In this document: positions 54,300 through 64,000 of the stretch, in pieces | Layout: each line of letters begins with the position of its first letter | How positions within the stretch are numbered: the stretch's first letter is position 1 | DNA from: Agromyces aurantiacus | GTDB taxonomy: Bacteria; Actinomycetota; Actinomycetes; Actinomycetales; Microbacteriaceae | NCBI RefSeq assembly: GCF_016907355.1 | Contig: NZ_JAFBBW010000001.1 | Span: 2,108,001-2,172,000 of the forward strand | Length of the DNA: 64,000 nt | Direction: 5' to 3' | Translations under genes and position numbers: made by a program | Notes under the pieces: generated by a model | Databases searched by the model: none | Told to the model about the DNA's origin: nothing | The model's input: the letters and a program-made list of their open reading frames with translations, nothing else

Positions 54300-55253
54300 T
54301 TGGCGCTTGCGATCGGCATCGACATCGGCGGCACCAAGATCGCGGGGGCCGTCGTCGACGAGCTGGGCTCGATCGTGCGCTCGCAGCGGGTCGCGACGCC
54401 CGCGGGTGACACCGTCGCGCTCGAGGACGCGGTCGTCGAGATGATCCGCGCCCTGTCCGAGGGCGAGCAGATCGCGGCGGTCGGCGTCGCGGCCGCCGGT
54501 TTCATCGACGCGGCCCAGTCGATGGTCTACTACGCACCGAACATCGACTGGCGCAACGAGCCCTTCCGCGAGAAGCTCGAGGCCCGCGTCGGCGGCACCG
54601 TGGTCGTCGAGAACGATGCCAACGCCGCGGGCTGGGCCGAGTTCCGCTTCGGCGCCGGACGCATGGTCAGCGACATGGCGATGCTGACGATCGGCACGGG
54701 CGTCGGCGGCGCGATCGTGTCCGGCGACCGGCTGTTCCGGGGCGGGTTCGGCGCGGGGGCCGAGCTCGGGCACCTCCGGGTGGTGCCGAACGGCATCGCG
54801 TGCGGGTGCGGACAGCACGGATGCCTCGAGCAGTACGGCTCGGGCCGCGCCCTGCTGCGCATGGCGAACGAGATCGCGGATGCCGGCGGCATCGGGCAGG
54901 CGCTCGCGCGAGCGCGTGCGGAGCACGGCGGGCTCGACGGCACGATCGTCGGCGGCCTCATCGCCGAAGAGGATCCCGGCGCGCTCGCGGCGCTGCGCCA
55001 GCTCGGCCACTGGCTCGGCCAGGCCTCCGCGAGCCTCGCCGCGGTGCTGGATCCGCAGCGATTCGTGTTCGGCGGCGGCGTCGCCGTGGCGGGCGAGCTG
55101 CTCCTCGCACCCATCCGCGAGGCGTTCCTCGACCACCTGCCGGCTCGCGGCTACCACCCCGAACCCGACTTCGTGATCGCCGAGCTCGTCAACGACGCCG
55201 GCGTCGTCGGCGCGGCCGACCTGGCCCGCCTGTGGGTCGAGGAACACGCCTGA
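54300..55253 (+). CDS. glk: ROK family glucokinase
   Basis: 317 residues from TTG 54300, which has GGAAAGG eight bases ahead; GTG 54258 in frame has no ribosome site. ATP phosphate motif IGIDIGGTKIAGAVVDELG opens the protein. The catalytic Asp is in VENDANAAGWAEFRFGAG (about residue 104), and the ROK zinc motif is GIACGCGQHGCLEQYGSG (about residue 168). It phosphorylates glucose (or a related sugar) inside the cell. There is no HTH domain, so it is an enzyme and not a ROK repressor. Confidence 0.93.
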   Translation: MALAIGIDIGGTKIAGAVVDELGSIVRSQRVATPAGDTVALEDAVVEMIRALSEGEQIAAVGVAAAGFIDAAQSMVYYAPNIDWRNEPFREKLEARVGGTVVVENDANAAGWAEFRFGAGRMVSDMAMLTIGTGVGGAIVSGDRLFRGGFGAGAELGHLRVVPNGIACGCGQHGCLEQYGSGRALLRMANEIADAGGIGQALARARAEHGGLDGTIVGGLIAEEDPGALAALRQLGHWLGQASASLAAVLDPQRFVFGGGVAVAGELLLAPIREAFLDHLPARGYHPEPDFVIAELVNDAGVVGAADLARLWVEEHA

Positions 55254-55314
55254 ACGACGAGGCGGCGGCCGCAGTAGGCTGGCCGGCAGGCTCTGGAGGA
55301 GACGGAGGACCCGG

Positions 55315-56004
55315 GTGTTCTACTGGATCATGAAGCACATCGTGGTCGGGCCGATCCTCCTCTCGATCTTCCGGCCATGGGTCGTCGGGCTCGAGAACGT
55401 GCCCGAGGAGGGGCCGGTCATCCTCGCCTCGAACCACCTGTCGTTCATCGACTCGATCTTCCTGCCGCTCGTCGTCGACCGTCCGGTCGTCTTCCTCGCC
55501 AAGAGCGAGTACTTCACGGGCAAGGGCCTCAAGGGCTGGGCCACGCGCATGTTCTTCCAGGCCGCGGGCCAGCTGCCGATCGACCGATCGGGCGGCAAGG
55601 CGTCGGAGGCCTCGCTGAACACGGGCCTCCGGGTCCTCGGCGAGGGGCGCATCCTCGGCATCTACCCCGAAGGCACGCGCAGCCCCGACGCGAGGCTCTA
55701 CCGGGGCCGCACCGGCGTCGCGCGCATGGTGCTCGAGGCCGGCGTTCCCGTGGTCCCGGTCGCGATGATCGGCACCGCCGAGGTCATGCCGATCGGCACG
55801 CGGCTGCCGAAGGTGCGGCGCGTGGGCATCGTGTTCGGGGAGGCGCTCGACTTCAGCCGCTTCCACGGCATGGAGGGCGACCGCTTCGTGCTGCGATCGG
55901 TCACCGACGAGCTCGTCTACGACCTCCGGGCGCTCAGCGGACAGCAGTACGTCGACGTCTACGCGAGCACCGTGCGGGAGCAACGCGCTCCGCAGTCGCG
56001 GTAG
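55315..56004 (+). CDS. plsC: 1-acyl-sn-glycerol-3-phosphate acyltransferase
   Basis: 229 residues from GTG 55315. The catalytic HX4D motif is SNHLSFIDSIFLPL (about residue 42), and the glycerophosphate-binding motif is IYPEGTRSPDARLYRG (about residue 117). One N-terminal hydrophobic stretch anchors it to the membrane. It makes phosphatidic acid. A TAGGCT box at 55275-55280 is a likely -10, and GGAGGA lies in the leader. The stop TAG is part of the next gene's TAGGCT box. Confidence 0.92.
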   Translation: MFYWIMKHIVVGPILLSIFRPWVVGLENVPEEGPVILASNHLSFIDSIFLPLVVDRPVVFLAKSEYFTGKGLKGWATRMFFQAAGQLPIDRSGGKASEASLNTGLRVLGEGRILGIYPEGTRSPDARLYRGRTGVARMVLEAGVPVVPVAMIGTAEVMPIGTRLPKVRRVGIVFGEALDFSRFHGMEGDRFVLRSVTDELVYDLRALSGQQYVDVYASTVREQRAPQSR

Positions 56005-56007
56005 GCT
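56002..56007 (+). promoter_or_regulatory. -10 box TAGGCT for the DAHP synthase gene
   Basis: TAGGCT overlaps the stop of the acyltransferase gene. The DAHP synthase start at 56085 lies about 70 bases after the expected transcription start, leaving a leader with a CAGGA ribosome site. Confidence 0.5.
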
Positions 56008-56084
56008 GGCCGGGACGGCGTCGCGACGTGCGACGCCTGTTCCCTTCCTCCGCGCACTCCGCGCCCGAACCTCCAGGACACCAA

Positions 56085-57455
56085 GTGGTACAGCTCGTCG
56101 AGCCCATCGTGAACGCAGATCCCTCCGTGATCGCGGGCCTCGACTATTGGCGCACGCTGCCGATCAAGCAGCAGCCCAGCTGGCCCGATCCCGAGGCGGC
56201 GCACGCGGCGTCGGCCGAGCTCGCGACGCTGCCGCCGCTCGTGTTCGCGGGCGAGGTCGACATGCTCCGCGACCGGCTCGCGGCCGCATCGCGCGGCGAG
56301 GCGTTCCTGCTCCAGGGCGGCGACTGCGCCGAGACCTTCGCGGGCGCGACCGCCGACCAGATCCGCAACCGCGTCAAGACCGTGCTGCAGATGGCCGTCG
56401 TGCTCACGTACGGCGCGTCGATGCCCGTGGTGAAGATGGGGCGCATGGCGGGCCAGTTCGCCAAGCCCCGATCGAGCGACACCGAGACCCGCGGCGACGT
56501 GACGCTGCCCGCGTACCGTGGCGACATCGTCAACGGCTACGACTTCACGCCCGAGTCGCGTGCGGCCGACCCGTCGCGCCTCCTGCAGGGCTACCACATG
56601 GCCGCGTCGACGCTGAACCTCATCCGCGCGTTCACGCAGGGCGGCTTCGCCGACCTGCGCCAGGTGCACGCGTGGAACCAGGGGTTCGCGGCGAACCCCG
56701 CGAACGTCCGCTACGAGAAGCTCGCCCGCGAGATCGACCGTGCGGTGAAGTTCATGGACGCCTGCGGCGCCGATTTCGACGAGCTCAAGCGCACCGAGTT
56801 CTACACCGGCCACGAGGGCCTGCTCATGGACTACGAGCGCCCGATGACCCGGATCGACTCGCGCACCGGCACGCCCTACAACACCTCCGCGCACTTCATC
56901 TGGATCGGCGAGCGCACCCGCGAGCTCGACGGCGCGCATGTCGACTTCCTCTCGCGCGTGCGCAATCCGATCGGCGTGAAGCTCGGGCCGACCACGAGCC
57001 CCGAGGTCATGATGGAGCTCGTCGAGAAGCTCGACCCGAACCGCGAGCCGGGGCGCCTGACCTTCATCACGCGCATGGGCGCCGGGAGGATCCGCGACGC
57101 GCTGCCCCCGCTGCTCGAGGCGATCAAGCGCAGCGACGCGAACCCGCTGTGGGTGACCGACCCGATGCACGGCAACGGCATCACGACGCCCACGGGCTAC
57201 AAGACCCGTCGCTTCGACGACGTGGTCGACGAGGTCAAGGGCTTCTTCGAGGCGCACCGCGCCGCGGGCACGCACCCGGGCGGCATCCACGTCGAGCTCA
57301 CGGGCGACGACGTCACCGAGTGCCTCGGCGGTTCCGAGCACATCGACGAGGACACCCTGGCCACGCGCTACGAGTCGCTGTGCGACCCCCGCCTGAACCA
57401 CATGCAGTCGCTCGAGCTCGCGTTCCTGGTGGCCGAGGAGCTCGCCGCGCGCTGA
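56085..57455 (+). CDS. aroG: class II 3-deoxy-7-phosphoheptulonate synthase
   Basis: 456 residues from GTG 56085. This is the plant-type (class II) DAHP synthase that starts aromatic amino acid synthesis from PEP and erythrose 4-phosphate. Family motifs: LPIKQQPSWPD near the start, LLQGGDCAETFAG (metal Cys, about residue 72), KMGRMAGQFAKPRS, EGLLMDYERPMTR, WVTDPMHGNG and GGIHVELTGDDVTECLGG. It is full length. It is followed by a strong terminator and the pknL-type kinase, the same neighbourhood as aroG-pknL in M. tuberculosis. Confidence 0.96.
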   Translation: MVQLVEPIVNADPSVIAGLDYWRTLPIKQQPSWPDPEAAHAASAELATLPPLVFAGEVDMLRDRLAAASRGEAFLLQGGDCAETFAGATADQIRNRVKTVLQMAVVLTYGASMPVVKMGRMAGQFAKPRSSDTETRGDVTLPAYRGDIVNGYDFTPESRAADPSRLLQGYHMAASTLNLIRAFTQGGFADLRQVHAWNQGFAANPANVRYEKLAREIDRAVKFMDACGADFDELKRTEFYTGHEGLLMDYERPMTRIDSRTGTPYNTSAHFIWIGERTRELDGAHVDFLSRVRNPIGVKLGPTTSPEVMMELVEKLDPNREPGRLTFITRMGAGRIRDALPPLLEAIKRSDANPLWVTDPMHGNGITTPTGYKTRRFDDVVDEVKGFFEAHRAAGTHPGGIHVELTGDDVTECLGGSEHIDEDTLATRYESLCDPRLNHMQSLELAFLVAEELAAR

Positions 57456-57475
57456 TCGCGCGCCGCCACGCCGAC

Positions 57476-57513
57476 GGGCGGGCGCGTCATCCGATCGGAT
57501 GGCGCGCCCGCCC
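57476..57513. terminator. strong terminator between aroG and pknL
   Basis: A 17-bp stem with one T-G wobble; outer arms GGGCGGGCGCG (57476-57486) and CGCGCCCGCCC (57503-57513), inner ATCC/GGAT, loop GATC. It lies between two convergent genes. Confidence 0.88.
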
Positions 57514-57552
57514 GTTCGTCGTTCCGCCCCGGGCGTTCGTCCGGGCCGGGTC

Positions 57553-59469
<1,917 letters not shown>

Positions 59470-59475
59470 CGTACG

Positions 59476-59481
59476 AGTCTA
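59476..59481 (-). promoter_or_regulatory. -10 box TAGACT of pknL, leaderless pattern
   Basis: Minus-strand TAGACT, six bases, then GTG 59469; no ribosome site. Confidence 0.6.
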
Positions 59482-59566
59482 CGAAGGCTCGTATGCCCCC
59501 GGAGGGACACACGCCCGGCGGTTCAGGATCGCAACGGCATCGTGACGAACGGATGGCGCGTGCGCG

Positions 59567-60829
59567 TCAGCCGAGCTCAGTGAGCCAGCGCTCGGCCGAG
59601 GCCTCCCACTTGGCGAAGTGCCCGGGGTGGGCGCTGCGCTGCACGGCCTGCGCGGCATCCGCGAGCGACATCGACTCCCAGCCGTCGACGTCGAGCAGCC
59701 CGGGAGCGGTGCCCACGGTGGGGGAGTCGGGGCCACCGTAGAACGCCGCGGCGGCGCGTTCCGGGTCGCGCACCTCGTCGGCCGTGCCCCAGCCCTGGCT
59801 CGGTCGCTGCTGGAACAGTCCCAGGGAGTCCCGGTCGCCGTGGTCGAGGTTGCGCAGGCCGGATTCCTGGGCCGCGGCCGCGAGGGCGATGACGATGCCG
59901 CGGTCGGGGATGCCGCGGGCCCGTCCGACCGCGACGATGACGGCCGCGTTGGCGCGCATCTCGTCGTCGAGCGGCACGTCGAGCATGGCGACGGCGGTCG
60001 CCTCGACGGGAGCGGGCACCCGGAGCACGATCTCCTGCCCGGGAACGATGAACCCGTCGGCGGCGTCGGGGTTCAGCTCGACCAGCCGTTCGAGCGCGAC
60101 GCCGTGGCGTTCGCCGATGCCGATCAGCGTGTCGCCCTCGACGACGACGTGCACGTCGTCCGCCGTCGCGGGAGCCGGCGCGGTCGGCCGGGACGCGTCG
60201 GCGGAGCCTTCGGGGACCGGATCCCCGTCTCGGGCGGGCAGGACGACGGTCTGGCCCGGGAAGATCAGGCTCGTCGGGCCGAGGCCGTTGGCGCTCAGCA
60301 CGACGTCGGTGTCGAGGCCGTACGCCGCGGCGATCCCGCTGACGGTCTCGCCCGACCGCACGACGTGCCGGGCGATGTCGGGCCGGGGCACGGACGGCGT
60401 CGTGGAGGTCGCCGCGGCGCCGCCGGGCAGCGCGAGCCGCTGCCCGGGGAAGATCAGGCTCGACCAGCTCAATCCGTTCTCCGCCAGCACCTCGGCGGTC
60501 GAGAGTCCGTACCGGGCGGCGATCGCGCTCACGGTGTCGCCGTCGCGCACGGTCACCTCGGCGGGCAGCTCCGTTCCGGCTGCAGCCGCCGTCGCCGAGG
60601 CGCGCGCCGCAGGCGCCCCCGTGACCGCCTTGGGCTTCGGCTGGCGCTTGATGGTCTGCGGCGCGGCAGCCGCCGGCTGGACGAATCCGAGCGTCACGGC
60701 GATGGTGCTCGCGGCCGCGACGGGGAGAGTCAGGAGGCGACGGACCGTGCGGCCCCGGCGGTTCCGACCGGCGCCGGTGCCGCCGTCGGCCCCGTGGTCG
60801 GCGGGCGTCGCGCCCGAGTACTGCTCCAT
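59567..60829 (-). CDS. secreted protein with three LysM domains and lysozyme-like C-terminus
   Basis: 420 residues from ATG at 60829, preceded by GGAGGGGACC. A twin-basic start (RNRRGRTVRR) and hydrophobic segment (residues ~36-58, ending PAAAAPQ) form the export signal. Three LysM modules follow at ~91-136, ~152-196 and ~222-267 (VTVRDGDTVSAIAARYGLST; HVVRSGETVSGIAAAYGLDT; VVVEGDTLIGIGERHG), which bind peptidoglycan. The C-terminal ~145 residues (AQESGLRNLDHGDRDSLGLF, QQRPSQGWGT) resemble a lysozyme-like/hydrolase domain common in actinobacteria. It probably acts in wall turnover. Confidence 0.9.
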   Translation of the reverse strand: MEQYSGATPADHGADGGTGAGRNRRGRTVRRLLTLPVAAASTIAVTLGFVQPAAAAPQTIKRQPKPKAVTGAPAARASATAAAAGTELPAEVTVRDGDTVSAIAARYGLSTAEVLAENGLSWSSLIFPGQRLALPGGAAATSTTPSVPRPDIARHVVRSGETVSGIAAAYGLDTDVVLSANGLGPTSLIFPGQTVVLPARDGDPVPEGSADASRPTAPAPATADDVHVVVEGDTLIGIGERHGVALERLVELNPDAADGFIVPGQEIVLRVPAPVEATAVAMLDVPLDDEMRANAAVIVAVGRARGIPDRGIVIALAAAAQESGLRNLDHGDRDSLGLFQQRPSQGWGTADEVRDPERAAAAFYGGPDSPTVGTAPGLLDVDGWESMSLADAAQAVQRSAHPGHFAKWEASAERWLTELG

Positions 60830-60952
60830 GGTCCCCCTCCGCACTGAGCGGATGCGGTCACCGTCTCACGCGGTCGGGTCCGAGTCAAACTCATCCGCGC
60901 GCGTCGCCGCGCCTCGCCGTGAAGGCGGTTCCGCGGTCCGTCCGGTCCGTGG

Positions 60953-60958
60953 CAGTCT
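60953..60958 (+). promoter_or_regulatory. -10-like box CAGTCT of the Rv2175c-type gene
   Basis: CAGTCT, six bases, then GTG 60965; leaderless spacing with an imperfect first base. Confidence 0.4.
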
Positions 60959-60964
60959 GTACGC

Positions 60965-61303
60965 GTGACCGATGCCGAGCAGACCGAGTGGCTGACCGTT
61001 CCCGACCTGGTCGAGCGGCTGGGGCAGACCCCGAGCCGCATCCGTCGCCTGATCGACGAGCGGTACCTCCTGGCCAAGCGCGTCGACGGGGTGCTGAGGG
61101 TGCCCGCGGCGTTCCTCCGCGACGATGCGCCGCTGCCCGAGCTGCACGGCACGGTGATCGTGCTGGCCGACGCGGGCTTCAGCGACGAGGAGGCCCTGGA
61201 GTGGCTGCTCGGCGAGGAGGACAGCCTCGGGACCACTCCGATCGCGGCGCTCCGCGCGGGTCGCAAGTCCGAGGTGCGCCGGGTGGCGCAGGCGCTGGCG
61301 TAG
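60965..61303 (+). CDS. Rv2175c-type DNA-binding protein, likely PknL substrate
   Basis: 112 residues from GTG 60965. A winged/MerR-like helix-turn-helix opens the protein (WLTVPDLVERLGQTPSRIRR, LIDERYLLAKRVDGVLRVP), and the rest (LHGTVIVLADAGFSDEEALE) is the second conserved part of the Rv2175c family. In M. tuberculosis Rv2175c is phosphorylated by PknL on an N-terminal Thr, which releases it from DNA; Thr7 and Thr11 here are the candidates. Its neighbours pknL and idsA2 are the same as in mycobacteria. Confidence 0.92.
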   Translation: MTDAEQTEWLTVPDLVERLGQTPSRIRRLIDERYLLAKRVDGVLRVPAAFLRDDAPLPELHGTVIVLADAGFSDEEALEWLLGEEDSLGTTPIAALRAGRKSEVRRVAQALA

Positions 61304-61309
61304 CGGGCG

Positions 61310-62422
61310 TCAGCTGGCTCGGCGCGTCACGGCGCGGGCGAGGTCGGCGAGCGCGCCCGCGGCGTCGCGGTCGATCGGGGCCGACGACAGCGCGGCCATC
61401 GCGCGATCGGTCTGCTCGTCGATGACGCGCTCGAGCTCGTCGACGGCTCCGCACTCGCGGATCGTCCGCTGGAGCATCCGCACCTGCTCGGCGTCGAGCG
61501 CGGGATCGCCGAGGAGCTCGTCGAGCAGGCGGCGCTGACCCGAGGCGAGCCGTTCGCGGGCGATCGCGATGAGGACCGTGCGCTTGCCTTCCCGGAGGTC
61601 GTCGCCGGCGGGCTTGCCCGTCACGTCGGGGTCGCCGTAGACGCCCAGCAGGTCGTCGCGCAGCTGGAACGCGATGCCGAGGGGGAGGCCGAACGCCTGG
61701 AGCGCCTGGAGCTGGGCCGGCCCGCCGCCCGCGATGGCGCCTCCGATCACGAGCGGCGCCTCGATGCTGTACTTGGCCGACTTGTACACGACCACGCGCT
61801 CGGCGCGCGCGCGCTGCTCGTCGTCGGGCATGGCGAGCCATGCGCGCTCCTCGAGGATGTCGAGGTACTGGCCGACCGTGACCTCGGTGCGCATGCGGTT
61901 GAACTCCGTGCGCGCGGTGCGCGCCGCGGCGGGATCGGGCAGGACGGCGAGCCCCTCGTCGAGCAGCTCGTCGCTCCAGCCGAGCAGGAGGTCGCCGAGC
62001 AGGATCGCGGTCGCGCGACCGTAGTCCCCGGCGTCGCCCGCCCAGCCGGCCGTGCGGTGCTGCGCCTCGAACACACGATGGGCGGACGGCGCGCCGCGAC
62101 GCGTGTCGGAGTGGTCGATGAGGTCGTCGTGCACGAGCGCCGCCGCGTGGAACACCTCGAGCGCCGCGGACGCGGACACGACGGCGTGGCGTTCGGCGAG
62201 CGTCGCGGCATCCGACCGGTCGCCGGCGGGACCGCGGACCGCCTGCCAGCCCCGATGGCAGAACTGCGCCCGGAAGCGCTTGCCACCGCTGAGAAAGCGC
62301 TTGGAGAATTCGGACATCGGGTCGAGGTCGGGCGCGATCGAGCGGAGAATGGAAGCACGGTCGTCAAGGAATTCCTCGAGGCGTTCGTTCACCAGATCGA
62401 CGAGTCGGGGAGCCGGGACCAT
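61310..62422 (-). CDS. polyprenyl diphosphate synthase, IdsA2-like
   Basis: 370 residues from ATG at 62422. First aspartate motif HDDLIDHSDTRRGAPS (about residue 98), second LRDDLLGVYGDPDVTGK (about residue 256), and SGGKRFRAQFCHRG near residue 48. Chain length is not certain by eye; IdsA-type enzymes usually make C15-C20 diphosphates. It differs clearly from the crtE product at 41126-42172 and lies next to the Rv2175c homologue, as idsA2 does in mycobacteria. Minus-strand TAGGCT ends six bases before the ATG. Confidence 0.92.
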   Translation of the reverse strand: MVPAPRLVDLVNERLEEFLDDRASILRSIAPDLDPMSEFSKRFLSGGKRFRAQFCHRGWQAVRGPAGDRSDAATLAERHAVVSASAALEVFHAAALVHDDLIDHSDTRRGAPSAHRVFEAQHRTAGWAGDAGDYGRATAILLGDLLLGWSDELLDEGLAVLPDPAAARTARTEFNRMRTEVTVGQYLDILEERAWLAMPDDEQRARAERVVVYKSAKYSIEAPLVIGGAIAGGGPAQLQALQAFGLPLGIAFQLRDDLLGVYGDPDVTGKPAGDDLREGKRTVLIAIARERLASGQRRLLDELLGDPALDAEQVRMLQRTIRECGAVDELERVIDEQTDRAMAALSSAPIDRDAAGALADLARAVTRRAS

Positions 62423-62428
62423 CGTCCT

Positions 62429-62434
62429 AGCCTA
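62429..62434 (-). promoter_or_regulatory. -10 box TAGGCT of the polyprenyl synthase gene, leaderless
   Basis: Minus-strand TAGGCT, six bases, then ATG 62422. Confidence 0.6.
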
Positions 62435-62451
62435 GCGACGACGCGCAGGCC

Positions 62452-62457
62452 TAGAAT
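62452..62457 (+). promoter_or_regulatory. -10 box TAGAAT of the DUF3040 gene
   Basis: TAGAAT lies 40 bases before ATG 62497, with a ribosome site GAAGGAGGGAATG in the leader. Confidence 0.5.
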
Positions 62458-62496
62458 GGCGTCACGAAGCGTCGGTCCCGAGAAGGAGGGAATGAG

Positions 62497-62892
62497 ATGC
62501 CGCTTTCAGAGCAGGAGCAGCGCCTTCTCGAGGAGATGGAGCGGAACCTCTACAAGAACGACGCCGATTTCGTGGCGACGGTCGGAGGTGCCGGCCGGGG
62601 TCGGCCCAACTACCGCGCGATCGTCCTCGGGGTCCTGCTCGCCGTCGCCGGCGCGGGCGCCCTCATCGGGGGCGTGGCCTCGCACCTGCTCATCGTCGGA
62701 GTGCTCGGGTTCGCCCTGATGTTCATCGGGGTGCTCGTGGCGCTCACGCCGTCCAAGCGCGCCGGCGCCGCACCGGTCTCCGGTCTCGGTGCGTCGACCT
62801 CCACCGCCGCCCCCCGCCAGGCGAAGCCGCGCGCCGGATTCATGGACCGCCTCAACGAGCGCTGGGACCGTCGCCAGGACGGGCACGACTGA
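62497..62892 (+). CDS. DUF3040 family membrane protein
   Basis: 131 residues from ATG 62497, after AAGGAGGGAATGAG. The family start MPLSEQEQRLLEEMERNLYK is exact. Two hydrophobic segments follow (AIVLGVLLAVAGAGALIGGV and LLIVGVLGFALMFIGVLVAL), with a basic tail. Function unknown, but the gene regularly stands before mraZ in actinobacteria, near the division and cell-wall cluster. A clear terminator follows 24 bases later. Confidence 0.93.
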   Translation: MPLSEQEQRLLEEMERNLYKNDADFVATVGGAGRGRPNYRAIVLGVLLAVAGAGALIGGVASHLLIVGVLGFALMFIGVLVALTPSKRAGAAPVSGLGASTSTAAPRQAKPRAGFMDRLNERWDRRQDGHD

Positions 62893-62916
62893 CACCTCCA
62901 CGCTGAACACCGACTG

Positions 62917-62941
62917 ACGGGCCGATCGGGGATCGGCCCGT
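62917..62941 (+). terminator. terminator after the DUF3040 gene
   Basis: Perfect 11-bp stem ACGGGCCGATC / GATCGGCCCGT with loop GGG, followed by TTCTCG. Confidence 0.85.
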
Positions 62942-63201
62942 TTCTCGTGTGCGCGGGCGTGCCTGCGGTGCCCTCCACCGTGCGGGACCTCCGCCCTCCA
63001 CTTCGCACCACCGGGGCCCGGACGTGCACGGATCCGCGTCGCGGGGCGCCGTCGAGACGGGTCGTCCGCGGCGTCGGCGGTGCCGGATCGGGCCCATCGC
63101 GGTGCTGACCGGGCCCGGGCCATCCACTTCCCTCCACCTGCGAGATGCCTGAGAATACGGGCCTGCACTGAGGTGGAATCGCCGGAAACGAGCCAATGTC
63201 G
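62942..63201 (+). promoter_or_regulatory. gene-free region upstream of mraZ with scattered CTCCAC/GTGGAA motifs
   Basis: This is most of the 381-base gap before mraZ. No gene is supported. CTCCAC, the reverse of the mraZ box GTGGAG, occurs at 62973-62978, 62996-63001 and 63132-63137 (another at 62896-62901), with ATCCAC at 63123-63128 and GTGGAA at 63173-63178. Base composition stays high in GC until about 63140. Confidence 0.45.
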
Positions 63202-63230
63202 TTGTCTGGTGGAGGGCAGTGGAGTAAAGT
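63202..63230 (+). promoter_or_regulatory. mraZ promoter: TTGTCT, 17 bp, TAAAGT
   Basis: -35 TTGTCT (63202-63207) and -10 TAAAGT (63225-63230) with ideal 17-bp spacing, the best full promoter in the window. The mraZ boxes overlap it. Confidence 0.75.
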
Positions 63231-63234
63231 GGAG
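63209..63234 (+). promoter_or_regulatory. three MraZ-binding boxes (GTGGAG, 10-bp period)
   Basis: GTGGAG occurs at 63209-63214, 63219-63224 and 63229-63234, exactly one helical turn apart, on the promoter of mraZ. This matches the direct-repeat operator through which MraZ represses its own dcw operon in other bacteria. Confidence 0.85.
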
Positions 63235-63273
63235 CCAGCACCTGGTTCCTGGCCGGAGGATGGGGGTGACGCG

Positions 63274-63705
63274 ATGTTCCTCGGAAGCTACGAACCGAAG
63301 CTCGATGAGAAAGGCCGCGTCATTCTTCCGGCGAAGTTCCGGGATGAGCTGTCGAACGGCCTCGTGCTCACGCGAGGTCAGGAGCGCTGCATCTACGTGT
63401 TCAGCGCGCGGGAGTTCGAGAGCATGAGCGAGAAGATCCGCCAAGCCCCCGTCACGAGCAAGCAGGCGCGCGACTACATGCGCGTCTTCCTCTCAGGGGC
63501 CTCTGCGGAGACCCCCGACAAGCAGAATCGGGTCACCATCCCCGCGAACCTCCGCACGTATGCGGGGCTCGACCGCGACCTCACGGTCATCGGCGCGGGA
63601 ACGCGGGTGGAGATCTGGGATGCGGCGGCGTGGCAGAGCTACCTCGCCGAGCAGGAGGCGGCCTTCGCAGAGACGGCGGAGGAGGTGATCCCCGGACTCT
63701 TCTAG
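63274..63705 (+). CDS. mraZ: transcriptional regulator MraZ
   Basis: 143 residues from ATG 63274. Two SpoVT/AbrB-like halves are seen: [20 protein letters not shown] with [20 protein letters not shown], and [20 protein letters not shown] with [16 protein letters not shown]. The paired DxKGR/DKQNR motifs bind DNA. It forms a ring that grips three or more direct repeats, which are present just upstream. It is the first gene of the division/cell-wall cluster, followed by rsmH. Length is typical. Confidence 0.96.
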   Translation: MFLGSYEPKLDEKGRVILPAKFRDELSNGLVLTRGQERCIYVFSAREFESMSEKIRQAPVTSKQARDYMRVFLSGASAETPDKQNRVTIPANLRTYAGLDRDLTVIGAGTRVEIWDAAAWQSYLAEQEAAFAETAEEVIPGLF

Positions 63706-63736
63706 GTCCCCGGGCTCCGACTCCCAGCCGTGCGAG

Positions 63737-63760
63737 CCTGCTGCACTTCCCCGCAGCAGG
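63737..63760 (+). other. hairpin between mraZ and rsmH
   Basis: CCTGCTGC (63737-63744) and GCAGCAGG (63753-63760) form a perfect 8-bp stem around an 8-base loop, 32 bases after the mraZ stop. It may attenuate or process the operon transcript. Confidence 0.4.
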
Positions 63761-63811
63761 ACGAACGGATGGGGATCGGGACCCGCGGGTCGCGGAGGGA
63801 TGGGAGACAGC

Positions 63812-64000
63812 ATGGACATCGAACGGATCCACACGCCGGTCATGCTCGAGCGCACGCTCGAACTGCTCGCTCCGGCGCTCGACCGCGACGGGGCCGTGTT
63901 CGTGGATGCCACGCTGGGCATGGGCGGGCACACCGCCGCGGTACTCGAGCGGTTCCCGGGCGCCACCGCGATCGGGCTCGACCGCGACACCGACGCGCTC
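63812..64000 (+). CDS. rsmH: 16S rRNA (cytosine-1402-N4)-methyltransferase, N-terminal part (continues beyond window)
   Basis: The first 63 residues are in the window from ATG 63812, after [28 protein letters not shown] and the SAM-binding [20 protein letters not shown] are diagnostic of RsmH (MraW). It methylates C1402 of 16S rRNA. The gene follows mraZ, the invariable start of the dcw cluster; the 3' part lies outside the window. Confidence 0.95.
   Translation, partial: MDIERIHTPVMLERTLELLAPALDRDGAVFVDATLGMGGHTAAVLERFPGATAIGLDRDTDAL

Overview
The window is one continuous stretch of chromosome from a very GC-rich actinobacterium. The gene order, the many GTG/TTG starts and overlapping stop/start pairs (GTGA, ATGA), and the repeated pattern of a TAnnnT -10 box ending 6-8 nt before a start codon all point to Microbacteriaceae; an Agromyces-like organism is my best guess (inference, not tested). 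I see no prophage, insertion sequence, integron, CRISPR array or rRNA. One tRNA (Pro-GGG) is present. Almost every gene can be assigned to a family and coding density is close to complete.

Layout. 1-14.3 kb (+): HAD-IIA hydrolase end, tlyA, nadK, recN, pyrG, a NUDIX hydrolase, xerD, parA-scpA-scpB, an RluB-type pseudouridine synthase, tyrA, cmk and der. This is a housekeeping block for rRNA modification, nucleotide supply and chromosome handling. 14.2-19.1 kb: small accessory genes (DUF2071, two DUF385/Ddn-like proteins, CHAD, GNAT, MarR plus a membrane partner) and tRNA-Pro. 19.2-29 kb is the most unusual part. It has two signal peptidase I homologues flanking a secreted DUF6448 protein, the first lacking the catalytic lysine and the second running in frame into a NUDIX/SRPBCC protein. 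It also has a Fic protein, an ArsR-SulP pair and a MarR/EamA divergon, each with a clear palindromic operator, a gene with an apparent CTG start, and a secreted lysozyme-like protein. 29-36.6 kb: AI-2E transporter, YihY, DUF2277, a stand-alone LigD-type polymerase domain, a small alarmone synthetase, YchJ and a second secreted lysozyme-like protein.

36.6-42.7 kb (-): a tightly overlapped C50 carotenoid operon, idi-crtE-crtB-crtI-crtYe-crtYf-crtEb. 42.9-52.2 kb (+ except one gene): NUDIX, CDP-alcohol transferase, a GarA-like FHA protein, two MerR regulators, a ParA divergent from pyruvate carboxylase, a MinD/ParA-like ATPase and peptide deformylase. 52.3-62.4 kb: long-chain acyl-CoA ligase, ROK glucokinase, acyltransferase, class II DAHP synthase, PknL-type kinase, LysM protein, an Rv2175c-type regulator and a second polyprenyl synthase; the aroG-pknL-Rv2175c-idsA2 neighbourhood is as in mycobacteria. 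62.5-64 kb enters the division/cell-wall cluster: DUF3040, mraZ with three operator boxes, and the start of rsmH.

How they connect: the FHA protein and the Rv2175c-type protein are the expected substrates of PknB/PknL-type kinases, linking the 44 kb and 60 kb regions through Ser/Thr phosphorylation; idi, crtE and idsA2 supply isoprenoids for pigment and other prenyl lipids. I did not find a convincingly new multi-gene system. The strongest candidates for follow-up are the signal-peptidase/DUF6448 module and the self-regulated Fic gene.
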